NCBI GenBank assembly: GCA_902579395.1 | Contig: CACHGK010000001.1 | Location: 1-64,000, forward strand | Length of the DNA: 64,000 nt | Direction of reading: 5' to 3' | From: an uncultured Alphaproteobacteria bacterium | Lineage (GTDB): Bacteria > Pseudomonadota > Alphaproteobacteria > Methylaequorales > Methylaequoraceae | Shown here: positions 9,824 through 19,505 of the stretch, piece by piece | Layout: each line of letters starts with the position of its first letter | Numbering within the stretch: position 1 is the first letter of the stretch | The notes under the pieces: model-generated | Told to the model about the DNA's origin: nothing | What the model saw: only the letters and a program-made list of their open reading frames with translations | The model's database searches: none | Program-made: the position numbers and the translations under genes

Positions 9824-9852
9824 AGATTATTAGATATCAATGCGTTTGTCAA
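9824..9852 (-). promoter_or_regulatory. sigma70-like promoter: TTGACA, 17 nt, TAATCT
   Basis: -35 at 9847-9852 and -10 at 9824-9829 on the minus strand, optimal spacing, just upstream of the terminator at 9775-9800. Confidence 0.6.
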
Positions 9853-9951
9853 ATTTTTTTTTGCAAGATATTGATTTTGTTAGTATCTATTTTAGACGAT
9901 GAATGATTTTACAAAAATAATAATCATTGATATTCTTATTTTTGGATCTTT

Positions 9952-10512
9952 ATGGGTTTTAGTATAAAAAAATTACACTTTAAATTTTATAAATACATTT
10001 TAAGTAGACCATATCCTTTTGACAATTGGTTGCTATTACTGACCTCATATTTAAATCTCTGGTTTTATTCTATAATTGGTTCATCAATTCTTTGTTTCAT
10101 TTTTGAAACTACATTTATTAAATATATGAAGTTTTATTTTGTTATTAATTTTTTCTTAATGATTTATCTCGTTTTTTCTTCATATAAACTTGGTTTTTTC
10201 AGATTGGTTTATCATACAATTGATCAACTATTCAGAATGACTATTGGAAGAATCTTTGGGTTAGAACCGTTAGATTATAATTATAAACCAATTAATCAAA
10301 GAAAATATTATGGAAAGAATGTTTTAGATTTTGATAATGAAAGATCCAAGATTTTTGAGAAAAAATATGAAGAAATAGATTTTCTTGTTCTCAATGATTA
10401 CATCGCGATAGAAGAGGGGAATAAAAGAATAGATGAATTATTAAAAGAAGAATATAGGTCTGGTTTTCTTGTTACCTTAAATGGTCATTATAAAATATGT
10501 GAAGTTGATTAA
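9952..10512 (+). CDS. hypothetical membrane protein
   Basis: 186-aa ORF with two or more TM segments. Confidence 0.6.
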   Translation: MGFSIKKLHFKFYKYILSRPYPFDNWLLLLTSYLNLWFYSIIGSSILCFIFETTFIKYMKFYFVINFFLMIYLVFSSYKLGFFRLVYHTIDQLFRMTIGRIFGLEPLDYNYKPINQRKYYGKNVLDFDNERSKIFEKKYEEIDFLVLNDYIAIEEGNKRIDELLKEEYRSGFLVTLNGHYKICEVD

Positions 10513-10795
10513 TGATATAATTTAACTCTTAGGGGGGCGAAAAAAGTCTTAAGAAGATTTTTCTAAAGCGATTAAGGCAACGGAAATATTTCAAGGTTAT
10601 GACATATTTTCTAAAATAAATTAAACTTTTTTGTAAAGAATTAATATGTCAGTTGAAGTTCTTCCCTATAATAATTTATTTTCAATAGTAAACAGAACTA
10701 AAACGCTTTAATTAAATTTTGAAAAGATGATTTTGGAGCCCCGGTGGAGCCCCCAGGGTTTGATGTGATTTGTAATTCGCTGAAACCCTAGTGAG

Positions 10796-10871
10796 TGGTG
10801 CCGCTTGAGAGATTTGAACTCCCGACCCACTGATTACAAATCAGTTGCTCTACCAACTGAGCTAAAGCGGC
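10796..10871 (-). tRNA. tRNA-Thr (TGT), CCA encoded
   Basis: Cloverleaf GCCGCTTTAGCTCAGTTGGTAGAGCAACTGATTTGTAATCAGTGGGTCGGGAGTTCAAATCTCTCAAGCGGCACCA. Confidence 0.96.
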
Positions 10872-10912
10872 GTATTAATATTTAAATTATATAAAAATAT
10901 TTTCTTTTCAAC

Positions 10913-11149
10913 TTAATTTTGTGGAGCCTCATATGGAAGTTCATCTTCTAACTTTTGATTCATATCTTTCTGGTTAAAATTATCTGGAACAGCAAAAGAA
11001 CTTGGTGTGCATTGCTTAAAGACGACCTGAGCAAATAGTGATTCTTTACATTTTACCCATGGTGGTGCTTCTCTATCTTTAGCAAGCCAGAATGAACTAA
11101 TCATGAGTATTAGAATTAAAATAGATATTATCCACATACTTTTTGACAT
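10913..11149 (-). CDS. small membrane-anchored hypothetical protein
   Basis: N-terminal TM, 78 aa, adjacent to panD. Confidence 0.6.
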   Translation of the reverse strand: MSKSMWIISILILILMISSFWLAKDREAPPWVKCKESLFAQVVFKQCTPSSFAVPDNFNQKDMNQKLEDELPYEAPQN

Positions 11150-11548
11150 TTAAATAGATACCACGTTATTTTTTTTCTGGATTGGGATTGATGATTTGAT
11201 TTTATCAATTGTATTTGTATTTTCCTTAAAATAAATTAATTTTGGGCTGTGTTCCTTTAACTTATCCTTATGTATATCTGCATAGGTACAAATAATTACT
11301 AAGTCGTTTTTATTTCCTTTGTAAGCCGCAGCTCCATTAAGAGTAATAATACCAGTTCCTCTCTCTGCCTTTATAGCATATGTTGTGAATCTTTCTCCAT
11401 TATTTAAATTGTAAATGTGAATCATTTCGTACTCAGCTATTTGAGCGGCATCTAATAGAGCACTATCAATTGCACAGGATCCTTCATAATCTAAATGAGT
11501 GTTTGTAATTAGAGCTCTGTGGAGTTTAGATTTTAAAATTCTTATCAT
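11150..11548 (-). CDS. panD: aspartate 1-decarboxylase
   Basis: MIRILKSKLHRALITNTHLDYEGSCAID (Gly-Ser self-processing site), GTGIITLNGAAAYKG; start revised. Confidence 0.92.
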   Translation of the reverse strand: MIRILKSKLHRALITNTHLDYEGSCAIDSALLDAAQIAEYEMIHIYNLNNGERFTTYAIKAERGTGIITLNGAAAYKGNKNDLVIICTYADIHKDKLKEHSPKLIYFKENTNTIDKIKSSIPIQKKNNVVSI

Positions 11549-11620
11549 CATAAAATTGTTTATACTAAAAACATAATGGTAATAGATAATCAACAAAAAA
11601 TATAATATAATATACTGTTT

Positions 11621-13438
11621 ATGGAATTAAGACGATGGCAAAAAAAGGTTATTAATGAGTTTCCAGATATTATAAAGAATTATAGGAAATTTATTTTGAA
11701 GGCTCCTACCGGAGCAGGGAAAACCGTCCTAGCAAGTGAAATCATAAACAAATTTTATAAAGAAAAAAAAATTGTTGTTCTTTGCCATAGACTTGTTTTA
11801 TTGGAACAGTTAGAAAAAGGTCTTTCAAATGATCATAAAGTAAAGAAACTTGGATTATCTGAAGAAGGAGTTCCATTCAAAGATTATGACGTATTAATCT
11901 CAACTAACTTGAGATCTCGAGATTTTCTTCAAAAGGCAATTAAGGATTGTGATTTGTTAATTATTGATGAGGCACATAGAGTTTCGCCAAATGGTCAAGC
12001 TTATAAGGAATTACTAGATCAATTTGATAAAGAAAGTAAAGAAAATTCAAAGCTTCTAGGACTAACAGCATCACCTGAGAGAAGAACTGGTGATCAAAGG
12101 GATCAACTTGGCTTGGCATTTGATGCAATTATTGATTGTGCAGATATCGAAGAGTTAATTAAAGAAGGTGTTTTGGTACCTGCAGAATACAGGTCATTTT
12201 TTATTCATGATTTAGAATTAGATAATATGGATATTTCAACTGGTGATTTTCCAATTGAGCAACTATCAAATGCAATCATAAAGTCTTCAATGATAGAATA
12301 TGCTATAAATATTTACTTAAATGAAAAAAAAAACATCAAAAGTAAACCGATATCTGCTTGGTTTTGCCCTGATGTTGTGGTTGCAGAGGAAACAAAAAAA
12401 CAAGTGAGTGAAAGAGGTCTTAAAGTAGAATTAATCACAGCAAAGACACCCATTAAGGAAAGATTAGATATATTAAAAAAACATGAGGATGGTGATCTTG
12501 AGTGTTTAATATCAGTAGGTGTTTTATCTGAAGGATGGGATAACCCAAACTGTAATATTATTGTTCATTTAAGGCCAACACTTTCGAAAGTCTTTTGGGG
12601 TCAATCTGTTGGGAGAGGTCTAAGATCTGCAAATATGAAAGAAAAATGCATTGTAATTGATGTCAGTTCAAATTTTACAACTTTCGGTCCTGTTGAAAAA
12701 CTCAAATGGAAATTAATGAATCACAGAAAATCTTATTTAGAATTCAAAAATAGATTCAATTGGATAAGTAAACAACAGTTTGTAGAGGATAGAGATTATA
12801 CATATTTGTTGTGTGAAGGTTTAGACAAAAATGGAAGAAGGTGCTCATTAGTTTATAAGAAAAAAACATTATCAGATGATGCTTGCCCAATTTGTAATTC
12901 ATATGCTAGCACAGATCTTTATAAAGATAACAAAATTGAAAAACCAAAAAACGACAATAGTCTTCATAAAATATTTTTTGAAAAGGTTCCAAAAATATTC
13001 CTTGATATGAATCACAGTATATGGAGAAACATGGAAGCCTCTGCGTGGAAGGATGCGAATATATATGAGAAATTATTTTTATCTTTTTGTCTTGCCTTTG
13101 ATTTTGTCTCAGGTGATATGACGGCTTCCGAGCATGAATTTTGGAATTTTACATTAGATGCAGAAAAAAAAGTAAGACAATTTCTATTTGAAAGGGAGAT
13201 TACAATTCCACAACAGGAAGAGTTTATTTTTACAACCTTGAGTGATGGTCTAAGTAAGGGAAGAGTAATTAGACCTGTTCAAACTAATTATGGTATTGCA
13301 TTATGTGGTGAAAACTTTGTTAAAAATGCAAATGATGTTAATGAGAGAAAGTTTCAAAAGGCTCTTCAAGTAATTGAAAGAATTGCTGCAATGGGAGTAA
13401 CTAACACCGAGGAGTTGCCTTACTATAAAATAAATTAG
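11621..13438 (+). CDS. DEAD/DEAH-box (SF2) helicase
   Basis: APTGAGKTVLA, LLIIDEAHR, GLTASPERRTGD, WGQSVGRGLR. Confidence 0.88.
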   Translation: MELRRWQKKVINEFPDIIKNYRKFILKAPTGAGKTVLASEIINKFYKEKKIVVLCHRLVLLEQLEKGLSNDHKVKKLGLSEEGVPFKDYDVLISTNLRSRDFLQKAIKDCDLLIIDEAHRVSPNGQAYKELLDQFDKESKENSKLLGLTASPERRTGDQRDQLGLAFDAIIDCADIEELIKEGVLVPAEYRSFFIHDLELDNMDISTGDFPIEQLSNAIIKSSMIEYAINIYLNEKKNIKSKPISAWFCPDVVVAEETKKQVSERGLKVELITAKTPIKERLDILKKHEDGDLECLISVGVLSEGWDNPNCNIIVHLRPTLSKVFWGQSVGRGLRSANMKEKCIVIDVSSNFTTFGPVEKLKWKLMNHRKSYLEFKNRFNWISKQQFVEDRDYTYLLCEGLDKNGRRCSLVYKKKTLSDDACPICNSYASTDLYKDNKIEKPKNDNSLHKIFFEKVPKIFLDMNHSIWRNMEASAWKDANIYEKLFLSFCLAFDFVSGDMTASEHEFWNFTLDAEKKVRQFLFEREITIPQQEEFIFTTLSDGLSKGRVIRPVQTNYGIALCGENFVKNANDVNERKFQKALQVIERIAAMGVTNTEELPYYKIN

Positions 13439-13740
13439 TTTATGTATTTAGTGCTTGGCTCGTATATACAAATAATTGTTAAACCACTATTTCTTTTTTG
13501 AACAATATTAACTTCATCTTTGGTAATTATTGTGTGCTCTAAATTACACAGATTTAAAATTAATTCTTCACTTCTAACCTTAATATCAAAAAGAAGGAGT
13601 AACTTATCTCCCTTGACACAATTTTTAAGTTTTTCAACTATTTCTTTTTCCGATTTAATAATTGAAGGTTTACAAATCTTTTTTGAAGAAGCTAAATTTC
13701 CACAAATTATGATAAATATGAATATTAAAAATCTTAACAT
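13435..13740 (-). CDS. hypothetical secreted protein
   Basis: 101-aa ORF with signal-like N-terminus, directly downstream of the TPP enzyme gene. Confidence 0.55.
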   Translation of the reverse strand: MLRFLIFIFIIICGNLASSKKICKPSIIKSEKEIVEKLKNCVKGDKLLLLFDIKVRSEELILNLCNLEHTIITKDEVNIVQKRNSGLTIICIYEPSTKYIN

Positions 13741-15416
13741 TATAAAATAGCTGACACTTTGCCTAAATGTTTTGTGAGTTTCATATTTTCAGAGTAGTCT
13801 ACTGGGACACCAATTATACATGGTCCATTTTGTTCAAAAGCCTCTTCCAATACTGGTATGAATTGGTCAGTTGATTCAATCTGCTTTCCCCACATTCCAA
13901 ATGATTTGGCCAAATCATAGAAGTTTGGATTATCAAATTTTAAGTCAGAATGTTCACCTTCAAATTGAACTTGTTGTTTCCATTTAATTAAACCATATTC
14001 ACCATCAAGCCAAACAACGGCTACTACATTTATCTTATTTCTAACTGCTGTTTCTAAATCTTGAACATTCATCAAAAAACCAGCGTCACCATTTATTGAT
14101 AATACTTTTTTATTTGGAAAAGCCATTTTTGCTCCAATTGAACCTGGTAGGGCAAATCCCATAGTACAAAATCCATTTGAAATAAGACAGGTATTAGGAG
14201 TAACACAGTTATATTCTCTTGCCACCCACATTTTATGTGCACCAACATCAGACAAAATGATATCATCTTCTCCTAAAACTTTCTTTACATCAGCTAATAC
14301 TCTTTGTGGTTTCATTGGAAATGAATCGTCATAGTTACTTTTATCCAAGTGATTAGCCATCTCTGTTCTAAGTTTTTGTCTTGATTGAATATTAAAAAGT
14401 GGAATTTTATCTTTATCTACTCTCTTTAATAGTGCGTTATTAAGTTGGTATAGTGCTCCAGCTAAATCAGAGATAATTTCAACGTTTGGAAGATAATCTC
14501 TGTCAACTTCTGCTGGCGTATAATCAATATGAATTATTTTTTTATTTCCACCCTCTATCCTATTCCATGCAGATGGGGAATATTCTACTAAGTCGTATCC
14601 AATAGCTATAACAAGATCAGATTCATCAATAGCTAAGTTATTGTAGTCACCGCTTCCCAAGCCAATTGTAAATAATGAGTGTTTATCTTTAAAAGAAATG
14701 GAACCTTTACCCATAAAAGTATTGATAACTCCAATACCAAGATTTTCCACTAAAACTCTGAGTCTATTCGAAGCCCTCTTTCTTATAGTTCCATTGCCAG
14801 CAAGAATTATAGGGTTTTTTGATTTTAAGATTAAATCTAATGCATCTTCAACCGCCCTATTATCTGCCGCTGGCCTTCTAATTAAAGTGGGTTTTATTGG
14901 TTTATCATTAATTTCCTCTTTAGCTATGTCTTCAGGAAATTCAATAACTGTTACTCCAGGTTTTTCTGTTTCTGCAACCTTAAAAGCCTTTCGAATTACC
15001 TCAGTGACATTCTTTGGAGATAGTATTGTTTGAGCCCATTTTGAAATTGGTTGAACCATGCTTATAGAATCCATTATTTGATGGCTTTCTTTGTGGAGTC
15101 TATTTGTAGAACCTTGACCAATAATTGCTACTACAGGAGATCGATCCATATTTGCATCTGCTAATCCTGTCATAAGGTTTGTTACACCAGGACCTAAAGT
15201 TGAAAGGCATACACCTGCTTTCCCTGTTAATCTACCATATACATCTGCCATAAATGCTGCAGCTTGCTCATGTCTACATAAAACAAATTCGATTTTTTTA
15301 CTTTTTTTCAATGAAATCATAAAATCTGCATTTTCTTCTCCAGGTACACCAAAAATTCTGGTTACTCCTTCTTCTTCAAGACACTTGACAAATAAATCTG
15401 ATGCTTTCATTTTCAT
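13740..15416 (-). CDS. thiamine-pyrophosphate-dependent enzyme, acetolactate synthase large-subunit-like
   Basis: FGVPGEENADFM, CRHEQAAAFMADVYGRLTGKAGVCLSTLGPGVTNL, NGDAGFLMNVQDLETA TPP motif. Confidence 0.88.
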   Translation of the reverse strand: MKMKASDLFVKCLEEEGVTRIFGVPGEENADFMISLKKSKKIEFVLCRHEQAAAFMADVYGRLTGKAGVCLSTLGPGVTNLMTGLADANMDRSPVVAIIGQGSTNRLHKESHQIMDSISMVQPISKWAQTILSPKNVTEVIRKAFKVAETEKPGVTVIEFPEDIAKEEINDKPIKPTLIRRPAADNRAVEDALDLILKSKNPIILAGNGTIRKRASNRLRVLVENLGIGVINTFMGKGSISFKDKHSLFTIGLGSGDYNNLAIDESDLVIAIGYDLVEYSPSAWNRIEGGNKKIIHIDYTPAEVDRDYLPNVEIISDLAGALYQLNNALLKRVDKDKIPLFNIQSRQKLRTEMANHLDKSNYDDSFPMKPQRVLADVKKVLGEDDIILSDVGAHKMWVAREYNCVTPNTCLISNGFCTMGFALPGSIGAKMAFPNKKVLSINGDAGFLMNVQDLETAVRNKINVVAVVWLDGEYGLIKWKQQVQFEGEHSDLKFDNPNFYDLAKSFGMWGKQIESTDQFIPVLEEAFEQNGPCIIGVPVDYSENMKLTKHLGKVSAIL

Positions 15417-15435
15417 CCTTTCTTGGTTATATTGA

Positions 15436-16815
15436 TCATTTTTTTAACACTAACATTTTATCTATTTGCATATCATGCATACTATATTTTATACCGCCAA
15501 TACCGTGTCCGGAATGTTTTAACCCAGCAAATGGCATCCAATCAACTCTAAATGCTGTATGTTCATTATGAAATACAGCCGATGCATTGATTTTTTCATA
15601 AAATTTTAGAACTTCATGTACTTTATCTGAAAATATGGAAGCCTGAAATGAAACATCAACTGAATTTGCCAAATCTACTGCATCATCAAAATTTTCGTAT
15701 TCGTTTATTGTTACAACTGGACCAAAAATTTCTAAATTAGATATTTTATCTTTCTTATTAGGGTTCATTAATATGGTTTTATCATATGTGGAATTAGAAA
15801 TTATTTTCCCTCCCATAAGAAGATCTGCACCATTTTTCACTGATTCATTTACCCAATCATCAACTCTTTCAACTTCTGAATTTCTTATCAATGGTCCAAC
15901 AACAGTTTCTTTATCCATCGGATTACCAACTTTAACTTTTTGTACTTCATTTATAAATTTTTCAATAAAGATTTTTGAAATTTTTTTATCTAGAAAAATT
16001 CTTTGCACTGATACACAGACTTGACCTGCATGATAAAATCCACCTCTTGCAAGACTTTTTACACAACTATCTATTTCACTATTTGTTGTAATAAAAGTAG
16101 GTGCCATGCCTCCATGCTCTAAAGAACATCTCGCACCTGGAGACAATTTTGAACGTAAAAACCACCCAACTTTACTCGAACCAATAAATGAGAAAAAATC
16201 AATTCTTTTATCTGAAACTAATTTTGTCGCCAACTCAAGGTTTTCAGGCATTAAAAAATGACATCTGTTTTTTGGTAAACCAGCTTCATAAAGCATTTCA
16301 ACAATTTTTTTGCACGAAAGTGGAGTGTCCTCAGCTGGTTTTACAATAACTGGACATCCTGTGGAAATTGCAGGAATAATTTGATGTATAATAAGATTGA
16401 AAGGATGGTTAAAGGCACTTACTGCCAAAACAAGTCCAATTGGTTCTTTTTGCGTAAAAGCAATTCTATTTGAGGAAGCTTCATTAATATTCATTGGTAT
16501 TACTGAACCAGCCTCGGATTTGAGGACTTCAATACAAGATTCAACACCTTCTGCACCTCTTTTGATTTCAATAATTGAATCTGTTATTGGTTTGCCTCCC
16601 TCAGATGTTGCCAGCTCGGCTAGATTTACAATATTTTCACTAATCATTTTCTGAAATGTTTTTAAGATTTGAATCCTATCCTTTGGAGGAAAATCTTTAC
16701 CTTTATAATTTGCAATTTTTCTACATTCCTCAAGTATTGCCTCAATTTGAGCTGAATTATTTGTTTCAACGGATCCAATGTTTTTATTATTCCAAGGAGA
16801 TTTTACTTCTAACAT
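15436..16815 (-). CDS. NAD(P)-dependent aldehyde dehydrogenase
   Basis: SAFNHPFNLIIHQIIPA, SLEHGGMAPTFI, GQVCVSVQRIF catalytic Cys, EIFGPVVTI. Confidence 0.9.
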   Translation of the reverse strand: MLEVKSPWNNKNIGSVETNNSAQIEAILEECRKIANYKGKDFPPKDRIQILKTFQKMISENIVNLAELATSEGGKPITDSIIEIKRGAEGVESCIEVLKSEAGSVIPMNINEASSNRIAFTQKEPIGLVLAVSAFNHPFNLIIHQIIPAISTGCPVIVKPAEDTPLSCKKIVEMLYEAGLPKNRCHFLMPENLELATKLVSDKRIDFFSFIGSSKVGWFLRSKLSPGARCSLEHGGMAPTFITTNSEIDSCVKSLARGGFYHAGQVCVSVQRIFLDKKISKIFIEKFINEVQKVKVGNPMDKETVVGPLIRNSEVERVDDWVNESVKNGADLLMGGKIISNSTYDKTILMNPNKKDKISNLEIFGPVVTINEYENFDDAVDLANSVDVSFQASIFSDKVHEVLKFYEKINASAVFHNEHTAFRVDWMPFAGLKHSGHGIGGIKYSMHDMQIDKMLVLKK

Positions 16816-16899
16816 ATGTTTATTATTTACTTTAAGAGAAATTTAATTTTATAATAGACCTTATTAATTACAACTAAATATTATAGAGATTTTTAATTT

Positions 16900-17385
16900 A
16901 TGCCTTCTTTTGATATAGTTTCAAATATTGATTTAGCTGAAGTCGATAATGCTATTAACGGTGCTATGAGAGAAATACAAAGTAGATATGATTTTAAAAA
17001 CAGTGAATCTAAAATCTCTCGAATAGAACATGAGATTGAATTAATCGCTGAGGATCAATATAAAATTGAACAAGTCCAACAAATATTTAGGACTCATTTA
17101 GTAAAACGAAAACTATCTTCAGGCTCATTTAACTTCTCAAAAGTTGAAGACGCTAGAGGTGGTATGCTTAGACAAAAATCTCAAATAGTTCAGGGTATTG
17201 ATAGGGATATTGCCCAAATAATTAATAAATGTATAAAAAATTCTAAGATCAAGGTTCAGGTAGCCATTAGAGGAGAAGAATTAAGAGTTTCAGGAGGAAA
17301 AAAAGATTTACTTCAAAAAGCTATTCAACTGACAAAAGATTTACAAATTAAACAACCATTACAATTTATTAATTTTAGAGATTGA
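16900..17385 (+). CDS. yajQ: YajQ-family (UPF0234) nucleotide-binding protein
   Basis: MPSFDIVSNIDLAEVDNAINGAMREIQSRYDFKNS...LQFINFRD. Confidence 0.95.
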   Translation: MPSFDIVSNIDLAEVDNAINGAMREIQSRYDFKNSESKISRIEHEIELIAEDQYKIEQVQQIFRTHLVKRKLSSGSFNFSKVEDARGGMLRQKSQIVQGIDRDIAQIINKCIKNSKIKVQVAIRGEELRVSGGKKDLLQKAIQLTKDLQIKQPLQFINFRD

Positions 17386-17413
17386 ATTGGCATAAATATT
17401 TCATAGGTAAATT

Positions 17414-17563
17414 ATGAAAAAAAAAGAAGATAAAATTAAAAAATTACTAGATGCTTCATCAAATACTTTTGTAGATAAATTAGCATCTTTAAAATATGTT
17501 AGTAAGACAGATTCAAAACTACTTTCCTCAGTTGTATCTGGTGTTTTAAAGAAAAAAAAATAA
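17414..17563 (+). CDS. small Lys-rich hypothetical protein (49 aa)
   Basis: MKKKEDKIKKLLDASSNTFVDKLASLKYVSKTDSKLLSSVVSGVLKKKK*; fills the gap after yajQ; below ORF-track cutoff. Confidence 0.5.
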   Translation: MKKKEDKIKKLLDASSNTFVDKLASLKYVSKTDSKLLSSVVSGVLKKKK

Positions 17564-18331
17564 TTATTTTTCTAATACAAAAAATACGCAACCTTGATGC
17601 CAATCACTATTTTGGCCGGTTACTAATGCGCTAGAATCATCTTTTGTTGTTCGTATATCAAGTTGAGCAATAACGTTAAGTTTTTCTCTCTTTATTGCAT
17701 CTAAAGTACCCTTTCTGACTTGTATCCAATTCCAGTCATCTACAATAAGAATAAATTTTTTTGATAAAGCTGGTAAGGTCATACTTATTGAATCAAAGTG
17801 ATCTTGGTAGTGATGTGCGCCGTCATAAAAAAAAATATTACAGATACTTAAGTTTTTGAAATCTACAACTCTAAAATTTTTCTCAATAATTTTCAATTTA
17901 ATATTAGGGTCAATATACTTTTTTAAATTTTCATAGAAAACTTTTTTTGGACTTATGTCTGGTAGAAAGTTTTGTGACCAGTTATCGATACAAATCGCCT
18001 CTAAATTGTTTTGATAACATGCTGAACATAATGAAGATCCCAGCCACGATCCAATTTCAATATACTTTGGATCACTGATTCTTCGAATCAGACTGTTAAG
18101 AAATATTCTAAACTTACGACCTGACAAGCCTTCCATTTCTAAAATATTTGGACTTAAATTTGTGTTGCTAGACAAAGCATCTTCAAAGGCTAATTCAATG
18201 TATTTAAATATTGAATCATTTCTATTTCCAGAAAATTTGATGATTGTTTCATCAAGTGAAAAAATATGATTTATTAAATTAAGAATTTTTTTTTTCTTTT
18301 TCAATATTCTTTTTGTTTGAATACTATCCAT
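17564..18331 (-). CDS. class I SAM-dependent methyltransferase-like protein
   Basis: KYIEIGSWLGSSLCSACYQNNLEAICIDNW; FFYDGAHHYQDH. Confidence 0.65.
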   Translation of the reverse strand: MDSIQTKRILKKKKKILNLINHIFSLDETIIKFSGNRNDSIFKYIELAFEDALSSNTNLSPNILEMEGLSGRKFRIFLNSLIRRISDPKYIEIGSWLGSSLCSACYQNNLEAICIDNWSQNFLPDISPKKVFYENLKKYIDPNIKLKIIEKNFRVVDFKNLSICNIFFYDGAHHYQDHFDSISMTLPALSKKFILIVDDWNWIQVRKGTLDAIKREKLNVIAQLDIRTTKDDSSALVTGQNSDWHQGCVFFVLEK

Positions 18332-18350
18332 AATAAATTAAATTTAGATA

Positions 18351-19505
18351 ATGAGTGAACTTTTTAACTGTCATAATATAAACGATTTTAGAAAACTAGC
18401 AAAAAGTAAACTACCTTTTCCTGTTTTTCATTATATTGACGGCGGGGCTGATGATGAAGTAACATTAAAAAGAAATGTAAAATCTTTTGAACAATGTGAT
18501 TTAGTTCCTAATGTTTTAAGAGGAGTTGAAAATATTGATTTATCAACAAAAATTTTTGGAAAAAAAATTGATTTGCCTTTTTTCTTATCACCTACTGCAC
18601 TTCAAAGACTCTTTCATTACAAAGGAGAAATGGCTGTGGGTCAAGCAGCTGAAAATTTTAATACATTTTTTGGAATATCATCATTATCTACAGTATCAGC
18701 TGAAGAAATAAGTAAGTTAAAAGGACCCAAAATTTTTCAACTTTATTATCATAAAGATAAAAATCTTACAAAAAATATGATTGACGAATGCAAAGAAAAA
18801 AAATTTGATGCTCTGGCACTTACTGTTGATACAATTACTGGTGGCAATAGAGAAAGAGATTTGAGAACTGGATTTACATCACCACCTAAATTTACTTTAA
18901 AAAGTATCCTCAGTTATATGACATCTCCATCTTGGACTTTAAATTATCTTTTTAGAAAAAAATTCGATCTGCCATTCCTAAGTAATTATGTTGGAGAGGG
19001 ATCAAATATAGCTGTTTCAGTGAGTGATTACTTTAGTACAATGCTGGATCAAAGTATGTCATGGAAAGATGCCGAAAATATCAGAAAGTATTGGAATGGG
19101 CCTTTTTGTTTGAAAGGAATTATGTCAGTAGAAGATGCAAGAAATGCAGTAAAAATTGGGGCTTCTTCAATAATGATTTCTAATCATGGTGGAAGACAAT
19201 TGGATGGTTCAAGATCGCCGTTTGATCAGTTAAAAGAAATCCTTGATGCTGTTGGGGGACAGATTGAAATAATTTGTGATGGTGGAATACGAAGAGGGAC
19301 ACACATACTAAAAGCAATTTCTTTGGGTGCCAATGCTTGTTCAGGTGGAAGACTTTATTTGTATGCACTAGCAGCTGCAGGAAAGGATGGGGTTGAACGT
19401 TCATTGGAAAATTTAAAAAATGAACTCATTAGAAATATGAAATTACTTGGATGTAAAAAAATATCAGAATTAAACAGAAAAAATCTACGATTTAGAAATG
19501 ATTAA
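18351..19505 (+). CDS. FMN-dependent alpha-hydroxy acid dehydrogenase (LldD-like)
   Basis: FHYIDGGADDEVTLKRN, FCLKGIMSVEDARNAVKIGASSIMISNHGGRQLDGSRSP, DGGIRRGTHILKAISLGA. Confidence 0.93.
   Translation: MSELFNCHNINDFRKLAKSKLPFPVFHYIDGGADDEVTLKRNVKSFEQCDLVPNVLRGVENIDLSTKIFGKKIDLPFFLSPTALQRLFHYKGEMAVGQAAENFNTFFGISSLSTVSAEEISKLKGPKIFQLYYHKDKNLTKNMIDECKEKKFDALALTVDTITGGNRERDLRTGFTSPPKFTLKSILSYMTSPSWTLNYLFRKKFDLPFLSNYVGEGSNIAVSVSDYFSTMLDQSMSWKDAENIRKYWNGPFCLKGIMSVEDARNAVKIGASSIMISNHGGRQLDGSRSPFDQLKEILDAVGGQIEIICDGGIRRGTHILKAISLGANACSGGRLYLYALAAAGKDGVERSLENLKNELIRNMKLLGCKKISELNRKNLRFRND

Noticed and set aside
8370-10756. Shared ATTTTGGAGCCC at ~8370 and ~10730
   Set aside because: Only ~12 nt; suggestive next to the tRNA-Thr islet but too short to call as a repeat.
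14698-16654. Plus-strand ORFs at 14698, 15773 and 16397
   Set aside because: Fully antisense to the well-supported TPP enzyme and aldehyde dehydrogenase genes.
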